DNA from: Candidatus Woesearchaeota archaeon
Lineage (GTDB): Archaea; Nanobdellota; Nanobdellia; Woesearchaeales; GW2011-AR9
Direction of reading: 5' to 3'
Assembly (NCBI GenBank): GCA_018676855.1
Contig: JABHDY010000003.1
Span: 633,907-697,906 of the forward strand
DNA: 64,000 bases
This document shows, piece after piece, positions 55,435 to 64,000 of this stretch. The notes beneath the pieces were generated by a model. It was not told where the DNA came from. It did no database searches and saw nothing but the letters and a program-made list of their open reading frames with translations. How positions within the stretch are numbered: position 1 is the stretch's first letter; every line of letters begins with the position of its first letter. The translations under genes and the position numbers were made by a program.

Positions 55435-55953
55435 TTAAAATTTACTTTTATTGACGCCTAGCCAGTATCCAATATGGTTCACAGCTATGTGAAGAAGAGG
55501 ACTTCCAACAACTAGTACAAGCATAACTTCTGCTTTTGGCACGTACATAAAGAACGAGAATAATAATCCACCAATAACGAAATCTAATTGGTCAAACGGA
55601 ATCCATTTCTCACCAGGTGGGATGTTTGCTTTTCTTTTATAGTAACTTTCTATAAGGTCTCCTATGATGGCTCCAAATCCGAGAAGAAATCCTAACCAAA
55701 CTGAAAAATGGGCATAATCAATAATTGCTAATTCTGTAAATCCTGCATTGAACGCTATTTTCTGTAACCAGAATATTAACATACCTATCAATGGTGCAAT
55801 GATAAGTCCTCGCCACGTTTTGTTCTTTCCAAATAGTTTCTCACTGATAGAAATGTTAAAGAAAGGTAATTTCTTGAATAATACTGGTGCCATATTGGCA
55901 ATATATGCTGGCAAAAAGAAATACAAGCTCTTTAAGATAAGTGTCCAGACCAT
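55435..55953 (-). CDS. carS: CDP-archaeol synthase
   Basis: LPAYIANMAPVLFKK, FGKNKTWRGLIIAPLIGM, GFGAIIGDLIESYYKRKANIPPGEKWIPFDQLDFVIGGLLF. Confidence 0.92.
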   Translation of the reverse strand: MVWTLILKSLYFFLPAYIANMAPVLFKKLPFFNISISEKLFGKNKTWRGLIIAPLIGMLIFWLQKIAFNAGFTELAIIDYAHFSVWLGFLLGFGAIIGDLIESYYKRKANIPPGEKWIPFDQLDFVIGGLLFSFFMYVPKAEVMLVLVVGSPLLHIAVNHIGYWLGVNKSKF

Positions 55954-56084
55954 ACTAAAAAGGAAATCATTCCATTATTTAAAAGTGTTTATTTGATAAT
56001 CATTCCACATTATTCTCCTCCAATATATATTCTCTAGAACTAAAATATATTTAAACGAACGGAATTTCTGTAATGAACAGGAAA

Positions 56085-56100
56085 ACACTATATCTGTTGG
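56085..56100. promoter_or_regulatory. candidate NrdR box 1 (ACACTATATCTGTTGG)
   Basis: Left half matches the NrdR-box form ACACWATATATWGTGT; right half degenerate. Confidence 0.5.
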
Positions 56101-56114
56101 AATGTTTATCTTCA

Positions 56115-56130
56115 ACACTACATATAGTGT
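56115..56130. promoter_or_regulatory. candidate NrdR box 2 (ACACTACATATAGTGT)
   Basis: Near-perfect palindrome matching the NrdR-box form; 30 bp start-to-start from box 1; just upstream of nrdR. Confidence 0.72.
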
Positions 56131-56160
56131 TTTACTACAGTTGAATAAAAAAGAGGTGTA

Positions 56161-56595
56161 ATGATGTTTTGTCCTTTTTGCTCACATGAAGATACAAAAG
56201 TATTGGAAAGTCGTGTACTAGACAGTTCTATGAGACGTCGTCGTGAATGTATTAAGTGTAAGAACAGATTTACAACGTATGAAAAAGCAGACTTTCAATT
56301 AACAGTTCTTAAAAAAAGTGGAAAAATACAGCCTTTTGATTCTAATAAAATTCTACAGAGCATTCAAAGAGCATTAGGAAAAGTTGACGATACAATCATA
56401 AACTCACTTTCATTAAAAGTAGAGAGAAAAGTTCTCAAAAAGAAAACAAATCCCGTTCCTACATCATATATCGGAAAATGTGTCTTAACAGAGTTAAGAA
56501 AAATGAATAAGATTGCGTACTTAAGATTTGCGTCAGTTCATAAAGAAATTGAAGATCCAAAAATGTTTGAAAAAGAGTTACAGACAGTAGTATAA
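56161..56595 (+). CDS. nrdR: transcriptional repressor NrdR
   Basis: FCPFCSHEDTKVLESRVLDSSMRRRRECIKCKNRFTTYEKAD zinc ribbon, then ATP cone (KIQPFDSNKILQSIQRAL). Confidence 0.94.
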   Translation: MMFCPFCSHEDTKVLESRVLDSSMRRRRECIKCKNRFTTYEKADFQLTVLKKSGKIQPFDSNKILQSIQRALGKVDDTIINSLSLKVERKVLKKKTNPVPTSYIGKCVLTELRKMNKIAYLRFASVHKEIEDPKMFEKELQTVV

Positions 56596-56617
56596 TAATA
56601 AAAGAAGGTGGTTACAG

Positions 56618-58630
56618 ATGGATAATAATGATTTATACGAAAAACAACGAGAAATTATGGAAGGAAGGACAACAGACCTTCCTTTTAGTTTGAATGCTCT
56701 TCAAGTAGTGGCAAAAAGGTACCTTGTCAGAGATGAAGAGGGTAATATTACAGAAAGTCCAGAAGAAATGTTTGAACGTGTTTCGAAAGCGTTAGCAGAC
56801 GTTGAACTTCGTTACGGAAAAAGTCAGGAGGAAGTTGAAAAAGTTAGATCACAATTTTTTGATGTCCTTACAAGTTTTACGTTCTCACCAGCTGGAAGGA
56901 CACTTGCAAATGCTGGTGGTCCAACACGACTTGTATCAAACTGTATTGTTCTTAATATTCAAGATAGTATGGAGTCCATTTTTCAAACACTTAAAGATGC
57001 TTCATTGTTACAACAAGCAGGTTCTGGGTTAGGATTTCCTTTACATCTTATGCGACCTGCTGGGTATAGAACCATTAAGTCAAGAGGAATGGCGTCAGGG
57101 CCAGTAAGTTTCTTACGTGTATTTAATTCTGCATTTGGTGTTATTAAACAACAAAACAGACATGGTGCAAATATGGCAGTAATGCGTGTTGATCATCCAG
57201 ACATACTTGAATTTGTTCACAGTAAAAAAATTGAAGGTGATATTCGCAACTTTAATGTTTCTGTTGGTTTAACAAGTGAGTTTATGCAACAAGTTAAATG
57301 GAACAGTTCAGAACCATGGTACTGTAATTGGAATGGTACGAAGATGAAACCAAGACGAGTTGTACGAAACGATAATTTTAGTTTTGTCAGTGCAGAAGAA
57401 GTAACGATGACTGCTCGTGAACTATTTCAAGAGATTATTGAATGTGCATGGAAAAATGGTGAACCTGGCTGTGTTTTCCTTGATACGGTGAATGATTCAA
57501 ACCCTATCCCAGAATTAGGAAGACTAGAGGCCTGCAATCCATGCGGCGAACAATTCCTTCATGATGGTGATGTATGCAATCTCGGTTCCATAAATCTTGA
57601 AAAATTTGCAAAAGACGATGGAAATATTGATTATGAAAAGTTACGAAACGTAACACGGATAGCAACACGAATGTTAGACAATGTTATTGACCTTTCAGAC
57701 TTTCCAGTAGAAAAAATCAATAATGTTTTTCGTGGAAATAGGCGTATCGGTCTAGGTATCATGGGGTTTGCAGATCTTTTATACAAAATACGTGTTCCAT
57801 ACAATTCAATGGAAGGTTTTGACATTGCAGAAAAAATCATGGGATGTATTCAACGATCTTCACATGAAATGTCACATGAATTGGCTGAAGAGAAAGGGAT
57901 GTTTCCAAATTGGGAAAAGAGTGTCTATAAACAACGTGGAATTTCAATGCGTAACGCTGCCCTAACAAACATTGCGCCTACGGGAACCATCAGTATGGTA
58001 TATGATGTTTCTGGCGGTGTTGAACCATACTTTGCACTTGCGTACCACTATCAAAACATTCTTGGTGGAGATGTTGAACTGTATTATATGAATAAACATC
58101 TTAGAGCTGAGCTGGAACGATTAGGGTTGTATACTGAAGACATAATGGAACGTATTTCAAACGAAGGAACTTTACAAAACATTCCTGAGATTCCTGAAGA
58201 AACAAAAAGGATATTTGTAACGTCTATGGACATTTCTGCTGCAGATCATACACGGATGCAAGCAGCGTTCCAACGACATATTGATAATGCTATCTCTAAA
58301 ACGATAAATTTTCCAAATGGAGCAACACAAGAAGATGTCCTTCAAGGATATATCCTTGCGTGGGAATTAGGATGTAAGGGATGTACAGTGTATCGTGACG
58401 GAAGTAGAAATGAACAAATTCTTAACATTAAGAAAACTGAAGATGCAAAGCAAGGTACTAATGGCAAGGATGAAAATGAAATGGTTGTTGTAACAGAACA
58501 GAATGATGATCCTCACGGAAAACATGAAGTGATAAAGTCTGGCAAATGTCCTGATTGTGAAGCGCCATTGACAATTTCGGAAGGATGTTATACATGTGTT
58601 CAATGTGGTTCATCGGCATGTAGTATTTAG
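56618..58630 (+). CDS. nrdJ: class II (adenosylcobalamin-dependent) ribonucleotide reductase, no N-terminal ATP cone, with C-terminal Cys/zinc-ribbon tail
   Basis: SNCIVLNIQDSMESIFQT, ACNPCGEQ, VCNLGSINL, NIAPTGTISMVYDVSGGVEP; tail CPDCEAPLTISEGCYTCVQCGSSAC. Confidence 0.92.
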   Translation: MDNNDLYEKQREIMEGRTTDLPFSLNALQVVAKRYLVRDEEGNITESPEEMFERVSKALADVELRYGKSQEEVEKVRSQFFDVLTSFTFSPAGRTLANAGGPTRLVSNCIVLNIQDSMESIFQTLKDASLLQQAGSGLGFPLHLMRPAGYRTIKSRGMASGPVSFLRVFNSAFGVIKQQNRHGANMAVMRVDHPDILEFVHSKKIEGDIRNFNVSVGLTSEFMQQVKWNSSEPWYCNWNGTKMKPRRVVRNDNFSFVSAEEVTMTARELFQEIIECAWKNGEPGCVFLDTVNDSNPIPELGRLEACNPCGEQFLHDGDVCNLGSINLEKFAKDDGNIDYEKLRNVTRIATRMLDNVIDLSDFPVEKINNVFRGNRRIGLGIMGFADLLYKIRVPYNSMEGFDIAEKIMGCIQRSSHEMSHELAEEKGMFPNWEKSVYKQRGISMRNAALTNIAPTGTISMVYDVSGGVEPYFALAYHYQNILGGDVELYYMNKHLRAELERLGLYTEDIMERISNEGTLQNIPEIPEETKRIFVTSMDISAADHTRMQAAFQRHIDNAISKTINFPNGATQEDVLQGYILAWELGCKGCTVYRDGSRNEQILNIKKTEDAKQGTNGKDENEMVVVTEQNDDPHGKHEVIKSGKCPDCEAPLTISEGCYTCVQCGSSACSI

Positions 58631-58696
58631 AGATAATATTAACAAGTTGAGACCCAACGGAAACAATTAAAAGCTTTACTACCTTTTACATTACTA

Positions 58697-60769
58697 ATGG
58701 AATCATCACAACATAATATCGCTACAACGGACATTAAAATAAAAAGTGTTATGACGCACGATGATAATATTGTTGACTTCAGTTTCCAAAAAATCATTGC
58801 ATCTATTTTTGAGGCTGCACAGCTTGCGGGCGGAGACGACCGAGATTTAGCAACAAGACTGGCATATAACGTGTATACATTTCTTGAAGAGTTATATCTT
58901 AACAAAGTTCCTACCGTTGACCAAATTCAAGATGCTATTGAAAAAGTTTTGATAGAGAAAGGTCATGCACGAACAGCTAAAGCTTTTATACTTAATCGCC
59001 ATAGAAAAAATGAAGAAAAAAAACGGAAAGAGCTCATTACGGGTACACGTGGAAATAAGGATAATTTATTATTTTCTAATCAGGCACTGACCATACTTAA
59101 ACGACGGTATCTTCTTAAAGATTTTGAAGGAAACCTTATTGAAACACCAAGTGAAATGTTACGGAGAGTTGCAAAGAACGTTGCCCGTGCAGATCTTTTG
59201 TATGGGGGAAATACTGAAACTGTGCAACAAACTGAAGATACGTTTTATCATTTGATGAGCGATTTACGATTTCTTCCAAATTCTCCAACTCTTGTTAATG
59301 CTGGCAAGAAAAAACCACAATTAAGTTCGTGCGTTGTTCTTCCAATTGAAGATACTATGCAGGGCGTCTTTGGAACGTTACGTGAAGCTGCTCTTATTCA
59401 TCAACGAGGAAGCGGCACAGGATTTTCATTCTCTAGGTTAAGACCAAAGGGTGGTCCCGTTGGCGGAAATTTGGGAGTTGCGTCCGGCCCAATTGCATTC
59501 TTGCGTGTGTACGATAGTGCACTTGAAACAATTAAACAAGGTGGTGTACGGCCAGGTGCAAACATGGCCGTTTTACGTGTAGATCATCCAGACATTATTC
59601 GTTTTATTGAACTTAAACGTGATAGACAGTCTCTTAAGAATTTTAACATTTCTGTCGCGGTAACGGACAGATTCATGAAAGCTGTTGAAGGTGATAAAGA
59701 ATATTATTTAACAAATCCTAATACTGAAAAATATGTTGGTCGTTTACGTGCACGAGACGTCTTTGCAATGATTACACAAAATGCATGGAAAACTGGCGAT
59801 CCTGGTTTAGTGTTTATTGATGAAATTAACAGAAAACATCCTGCAAAACATCTTGGTGAGATTGAAACAACGAATCAGTGTGGAGAAGCACCACTTCTTC
59901 CAAACGAGGGATGTATTCTCGGTTCAGTTAATCTTAACAAATTTGTAGGTGAGAATAATGAAGTACTTTGGGATGACCTAACAGAAACTGTACATGCGGC
60001 AGTTCATTTCCTTGACAATGTAATTGACATGAACAGTTATCTTAAAATTGATATTGAAAGACAAACAAAAAAGACACGAAAATTTGGTCTAGGTATCATG
60101 GGATTTGCAGACATGTTATGTAAAATGAAGATAAAATATGATTCTGAAGAGGGTCTTGTGTTTGCAGAAAAGATCATGTCGTTTATTAAAGATGCGACAT
60201 ATGCAAAGTCGGAAGAGCTTGCAAATAAACGTGGTGTGTGTGATGCGTGGGAAGGATCTGATCATCACCGTGTTGACAGAAAAATGAGAAATATATCTTG
60301 TCTATCCATTGCGCCAACGGGAACCATAAGTTTATTGGCAGATGCATCGTCTGGTTGCGAACCGTTGTTTGCAATTTCGTATCAACGAACTGTTCTTGGT
60401 GACACAGACTTTTTATACCTTAACAAAGCGTTTGAAAAAGTGGCACGAGATCGAGGATTTTATTCTCCCGAATTAATTATCAAGATTGCACGAATGGGAA
60501 AAATTCAAGATTTTAAAGAGATTCCAAAAGATGTTCGAGACATTTTCGTTACAGCGCAAGAGATTGCACCTGAATGGCATATTCGAATGCAGTCAACATT
60601 ACAAAAGTATATTGACAATTCAATTTCAAAAACGATTAACTTTCCAAGAACAGCATCTATAAAAAATGTTGAAGAAGCGTACATGCTTGCATGGAAATCT
60701 AAATGTAAGGGAATAACAATTTATCGTGATGGAAGTTATGAAGAACAAGTATTAAGTATTGGCGAATAA
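58697..60769 (+). CDS. nrdJ: class II ribonucleotide reductase paralogue, N-terminal ATP cone, no C-terminal Cys tail
   Basis: ATP cone IVDFSFQKIIASIFEAAQLAGG; SSCVVLPIEDTMQGVFGT, TTNQCGEAPL, GCILGSVNL, SIAPTGTISLLADASSGCEP; ends …YEEQVLSIGE. Confidence 0.92.
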   Translation: MESSQHNIATTDIKIKSVMTHDDNIVDFSFQKIIASIFEAAQLAGGDDRDLATRLAYNVYTFLEELYLNKVPTVDQIQDAIEKVLIEKGHARTAKAFILNRHRKNEEKKRKELITGTRGNKDNLLFSNQALTILKRRYLLKDFEGNLIETPSEMLRRVAKNVARADLLYGGNTETVQQTEDTFYHLMSDLRFLPNSPTLVNAGKKKPQLSSCVVLPIEDTMQGVFGTLREAALIHQRGSGTGFSFSRLRPKGGPVGGNLGVASGPIAFLRVYDSALETIKQGGVRPGANMAVLRVDHPDIIRFIELKRDRQSLKNFNISVAVTDRFMKAVEGDKEYYLTNPNTEKYVGRLRARDVFAMITQNAWKTGDPGLVFIDEINRKHPAKHLGEIETTNQCGEAPLLPNEGCILGSVNLNKFVGENNEVLWDDLTETVHAAVHFLDNVIDMNSYLKIDIERQTKKTRKFGLGIMGFADMLCKMKIKYDSEEGLVFAEKIMSFIKDATYAKSEELANKRGVCDAWEGSDHHRVDRKMRNISCLSIAPTGTISLLADASSGCEPLFAISYQRTVLGDTDFLYLNKAFEKVARDRGFYSPELIIKIARMGKIQDFKEIPKDVRDIFVTAQEIAPEWHIRMQSTLQKYIDNSISKTINFPRTASIKNVEEAYMLAWKSKCKGITIYRDGSYEEQVLSIGE

Positions 60770-60806
60770 TCACGTTTTAGAAATAATTAAATTTGGTGAA
60801 TGAGGG

Positions 60807-61361
60807 ATGAAAATTTATACAAAAGTTGGTGATGAAGGAAAGACAGCTTTTTTTGGCTGTGGCATGGTCGCAAAGGATGATCCAAGGATAGAAGCTCTTG
60901 GCGCTCTTGACGAGATCAATTCTGTCATTGGCGTTACACTTTGTTTTGTTGAAAATGAAAACTTGCGAGATATGTTACAGAAAATTCAGAACGATTTGTT
61001 TCAGGTTGGCTCTGACTTATCAGGAAGTAGCATTGAAGAGACATCCGTCCCCAGAATGAAAGATGGCCATGTTGCCGAGATAGAATCGCATATTGATGAG
61101 TTAGAAGAAAAGTTGGGAATGCCACAGAAATTTATTCTTCCTGGTGGAACGGTTGCGAGTTCATTTTTACATATGTGTCGTACTATCACACGGCGTGCTG
61201 AAAGGGAATTAGTAAAAACAAAAAGTGTCATTGATCTTAATCCTGCAATGTTACGATATATTAATAGGTTAAGTGACTTGTTGTTTGTTCTTGCTCGAGA
61301 TGCAAATAAAGAATTAGATGTGAAGGAACAGCAACCAATCTATAAGTATTTTGAGAAATGA
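60807..61361 (+). CDS. PduO-type ATP:cob(I)alamin adenosyltransferase
   Basis: MKIYTKVGDEGKTAFFGCGMVAKDDPRIEALGALDEINSVIG, FILPGGTVASSFLHMCRTITRRAERELV, YINRLSDLLFVLARDAN. Confidence 0.93.
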   Translation: MKIYTKVGDEGKTAFFGCGMVAKDDPRIEALGALDEINSVIGVTLCFVENENLRDMLQKIQNDLFQVGSDLSGSSIEETSVPRMKDGHVAEIESHIDELEEKLGMPQKFILPGGTVASSFLHMCRTITRRAERELVKTKSVIDLNPAMLRYINRLSDLLFVLARDANKELDVKEQQPIYKYFEK

Positions 61362-61366
61362 ATTTT

Positions 61367-62251
61367 TTATCTTTTTTCTTTCTTCAATTCTTCTACTAAT
61401 AATGGTGTTATATCAATCTTATTTGTTTTATGTTCAATACAATTGGTTGTAATGATTTTTGTTACTCCCGCTTTCTTGAGTTTATCAATCCCGTTCTCTA
61501 CAAACAATCCATGAACACCAATGGTAGATATGGTCTTTGCGCCCATTTTTCGTGCAGCTTTTGCCGCTTCTGCTATTGTATGTCCAGTAGAAATGATATC
61601 ATCAACAATAATAACGTTCTTTCCTTTTATTGGAACTTTTGTAACCATTTTCACTTTAACATGTCGTGATGAGAACCGTGTTTTCTTAAGGACTGTTGCA
61701 TCAATGTTGATATGTTTTGCAATGGCTTCTGCCCACTGGTACGATTCCCAATCTGGACCCATAATCACATCGTTCTTGAAATTTTTTTGAATATAATCTG
61801 CAATAAGAAAATTTGCAGTAAGTCTCTTTGCTGGAATTGTAAAAATATCTTTAAGAGATTTGTACCGGTGAATGTGCGGATCAATGGTAATTATTTTGTC
61901 AATGGAGTTATTGAGAAGTTTTGCCATAACTTTACTTGAGATACATTCTCCTGCATTAAACCGTTTATCTTGTCGCATGTACGCAAGGTATGGTGCAGCA
62001 AGGATAACCTTCTTCGCTCCTAAACTCTTCGCAGTTTCGGCAGCAAAGACAATATCGAATAATGCCATGTCGGAATGTGGTTGAAATGATTGAACAATTA
62101 CCACTTTTTTTCCTTTCAAGTTTGTGTTAAATTTGAGATAAATGTCTCCGTCAGGAAATGAAGAAATAGTTAATGGAGAATATTTTACTTTTAGTTTTGA
62201 CGCTATTCTTTTTGCTATTTTTTCAGAATTGCCACAACTAGTTATTATCAT
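61367..62251 (-). CDS. prs: ribose-phosphate pyrophosphokinase
   Basis: SSFPDGDIYLKF, YLAYMRQDKRFNAGECISSKVMAKLL, IITIDPHIHR, VIIVDDIISTGHTIAEAAKAARKMGA. Confidence 0.94.
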   Translation of the reverse strand: MIITSCGNSEKIAKRIASKLKVKYSPLTISSFPDGDIYLKFNTNLKGKKVVIVQSFQPHSDMALFDIVFAAETAKSLGAKKVILAAPYLAYMRQDKRFNAGECISSKVMAKLLNNSIDKIITIDPHIHRYKSLKDIFTIPAKRLTANFLIADYIQKNFKNDVIMGPDWESYQWAEAIAKHINIDATVLKKTRFSSRHVKVKMVTKVPIKGKNVIIVDDIISTGHTIAEAAKAARKMGAKTISTIGVHGLFVENGIDKLKKAGVTKIITTNCIEHKTNKIDITPLLVEELKKEKR

Positions 62252-62340
62252 AAGTGTACCTCTTTTTTGTAAAGGAGATTTTTATTATTTATAAACATAC
62301 CGAGGAAATCTTTATATAATAACTTCATTTGTAGAAAGAC

Positions 62341-63909
62341 ATGGCGTCAGAGAAAAATGCTGCTCATTGGGCAGACAATTATGCAGATCAGATTATTCGT
62401 ATGAAATGTGATAGAAAAACGTACGTTGTTGAGTCTGGTATTACGCCGAGTGGTATGATCCATGCAGGTAATTTTAGAGAAGTTATTACGTGTGATTTAA
62501 TCAGACGAGCATTAGAACGAAAGGGTAAGAAGGTTAATTTCCTATACGTTTGGGACGATTATGATGTTTTACGGAAAGTTCCCGTGAATCTTCCTAATCA
62601 GGAAATGATTACAGAAAATCTACGAAAACCAGTATTTAAAGTTCCTGATCCGTTCGGATGTCATGATAGTTATGCAGAACATTTTGAAAAAGTGTTCGAG
62701 GAAGAAAGTAAACGTGTCGGTATTGACGCAATGTTTGTATACAACCATAAAAATTATCTCAAGAACGAATTTGCAAAGGAAATTAAGATTGCGCTTGAAC
62801 ATACACAAGACATTAAAGATATTCTTAATCAGTATAGAAGAGAACCCCTTGTTGATAGTTGGTTACCAATATTTGTTTTTTGTGAAAAGTGTGAAAAAGA
62901 TACAATTAAAGATCTGAAATGGAACGGAGACACCACGGTAACGTATACTTGTGAATGTAGTCATACAAATACTGTTGACTTTAGTAAGAAGGGTGTGGTA
63001 ACATTACGGTGGCGTGTTGATTGGCCAATGCGATGGCATCATAATCATGTAGATTTTGAAAGTGCAGGTAAAGACCATTTTGCAGCTGGTGGTAGTGTTG
63101 ATACTGGAAGACAGATTCAAACAAAAGTGTATGGAACAGAACCACCGTTTGGTTTTGCGTACGAATGGATTGGTGTTAAGGGTAAGGGACAATTTTCATC
63201 GTCAAAAGGGAACGTTGTCACAATAACAGAACTGCTTGAGATTTATGAACCTGAAATTGTACGATATTTATTTGCGGGAACACGACCAAACAGAGAATTT
63301 TCTATAAGTTTTGATACGGACGTTCTTGCAGTGTATGAAGAGTTTGACAGATGCGAACGAATTTATTTTGGGTTAGAAGAAGTTAATGATAAAGTACGTG
63401 AAAGAAATACTGTTGCGTACGAATTAAGTAATTTTGAAAAGATTCCAAAAACCATTCCGTACCAGCCAGGATTTCGTCATTTAACAACATTATTACAAAT
63501 ACATAATTTTGATGTTGATAAGGTCATTGGATACTTTGAAAAAGAGTTGAAAAATGAATATGATAAGAAACGGTTACGTGTTCGTGCAGAATGTGCAGCT
63601 AATTGGGTTAAGAAATATGCGCCAGACGATTTTAAATTTATTGTCCAAGAAAAATTTAAAGGAAAATTAAATAAGAAAGAGAAAGAAATATTGAATGAGT
63701 TAGCTTCTAAACTTTTAGAAAAAGAATGGACTGATAAAGAACTGCATGAAGAGATGTATGTCCTTTGTACAAATCATGAAATTCCTCCAAAAGACTTCTT
63801 TAAAATTGCGTATACTGTGTTAATTGGAAAGGAGAAAGGTCCTCGGTTAGCAAGTTTTATTCTTGAGATTGGGAGAAAAGAAGTTGCTGAATTGTTTAAG
63901 GGCGTTTAA
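62341..63909 (+). CDS. lysS: lysine--tRNA ligase, class I
   Basis: VVESGITPSGMIHAGNFREVITCDLIRRAL; FLYVWDDYDVLRKVP; KGKGQFSSSKGNVVTI. Confidence 0.95.
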   Translation: MASEKNAAHWADNYADQIIRMKCDRKTYVVESGITPSGMIHAGNFREVITCDLIRRALERKGKKVNFLYVWDDYDVLRKVPVNLPNQEMITENLRKPVFKVPDPFGCHDSYAEHFEKVFEEESKRVGIDAMFVYNHKNYLKNEFAKEIKIALEHTQDIKDILNQYRREPLVDSWLPIFVFCEKCEKDTIKDLKWNGDTTVTYTCECSHTNTVDFSKKGVVTLRWRVDWPMRWHHNHVDFESAGKDHFAAGGSVDTGRQIQTKVYGTEPPFGFAYEWIGVKGKGQFSSSKGNVVTITELLEIYEPEIVRYLFAGTRPNREFSISFDTDVLAVYEEFDRCERIYFGLEEVNDKVRERNTVAYELSNFEKIPKTIPYQPGFRHLTTLLQIHNFDVDKVIGYFEKELKNEYDKKRLRVRAECAANWVKKYAPDDFKFIVQEKFKGKLNKKEKEILNELASKLLEKEWTDKELHEEMYVLCTNHEIPPKDFFKIAYTVLIGKEKGPRLASFILEIGRKEVAELFKGV

Positions 63910-64000
63910 TTTTCTTAATTAGTAAATGTATTTTTTCGTCAAAAGATTCACCATTTATACTACTTTCACTGAAACCGTATTGTTCATATAAATCGGCTTC
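63896..64000 (-). CDS. C-terminal end of a truncated CDS (…EADLYEQYGFSESSINGESFDEKIHLLIKKIKRP*), possibly GNAT-like
   Basis: Open frame from the window edge to a stop at 63896-63898; YEQYGF resembles a GNAT C-terminal motif. Overlaps the lysS 3' end. Confidence 0.35.
   Translation of the reverse strand, partial: EADLYEQYGFSESSINGESFDEKIHLLIKKIKRP

Overview
This is a low-GC, gene-dense archaeal chromosome window, probably from a DPANN / Woesearchaeota-like lineage. The lineage is an inference from gene content: class I LysRS, CarS, aCPSF1-type KH/beta-CASP RNase, proteasome beta subunit, RadB, Cdc6/Orc1, MBF1, Dph2, archaeal CCA-adding enzyme and a small MAYIR-type protein. Bacterial-looking genes are interspersed: Q-type TGT, NrdR with candidate NrdR boxes, two class II RNRs, MutL, YvcK and a NagZ-like GH3. 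I identified two intron-containing tRNA genes and about 60 protein genes. I saw no rRNA, CRISPR array or intact transposon. Most unusual items: (1) a 779-aa predicted triple fusion of voltage-sensor-like S1-S4, APC amino-acid permease and degenerate methyltransferase fold, divergent from a voltage-gated-type K+ channel gene; (2) an nrdR-nrdJ-nrdJ-cobalamin adenosyltransferase cassette with tandem NrdR-like boxes, in which the ATP cone and the C-terminal cysteine tail lie on different RNR paralogues; (3) dph2 split into two ORFs joined by a TAATG junction at an inter-domain position; (4) a 1.9-kaa surface protein with an ALK/LTK-like glycine-rich domain; (5) a radical-SAM-like protein with a CX4CX2C motif; (6) a PrmC/HemK-like methyltransferase fused to a COG2112-like kinase; (7) a free-standing RecA1 half of a Hel308/Ski2-like helicase. 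All calls come from reading the sequence and ORF track; no database searches were run.
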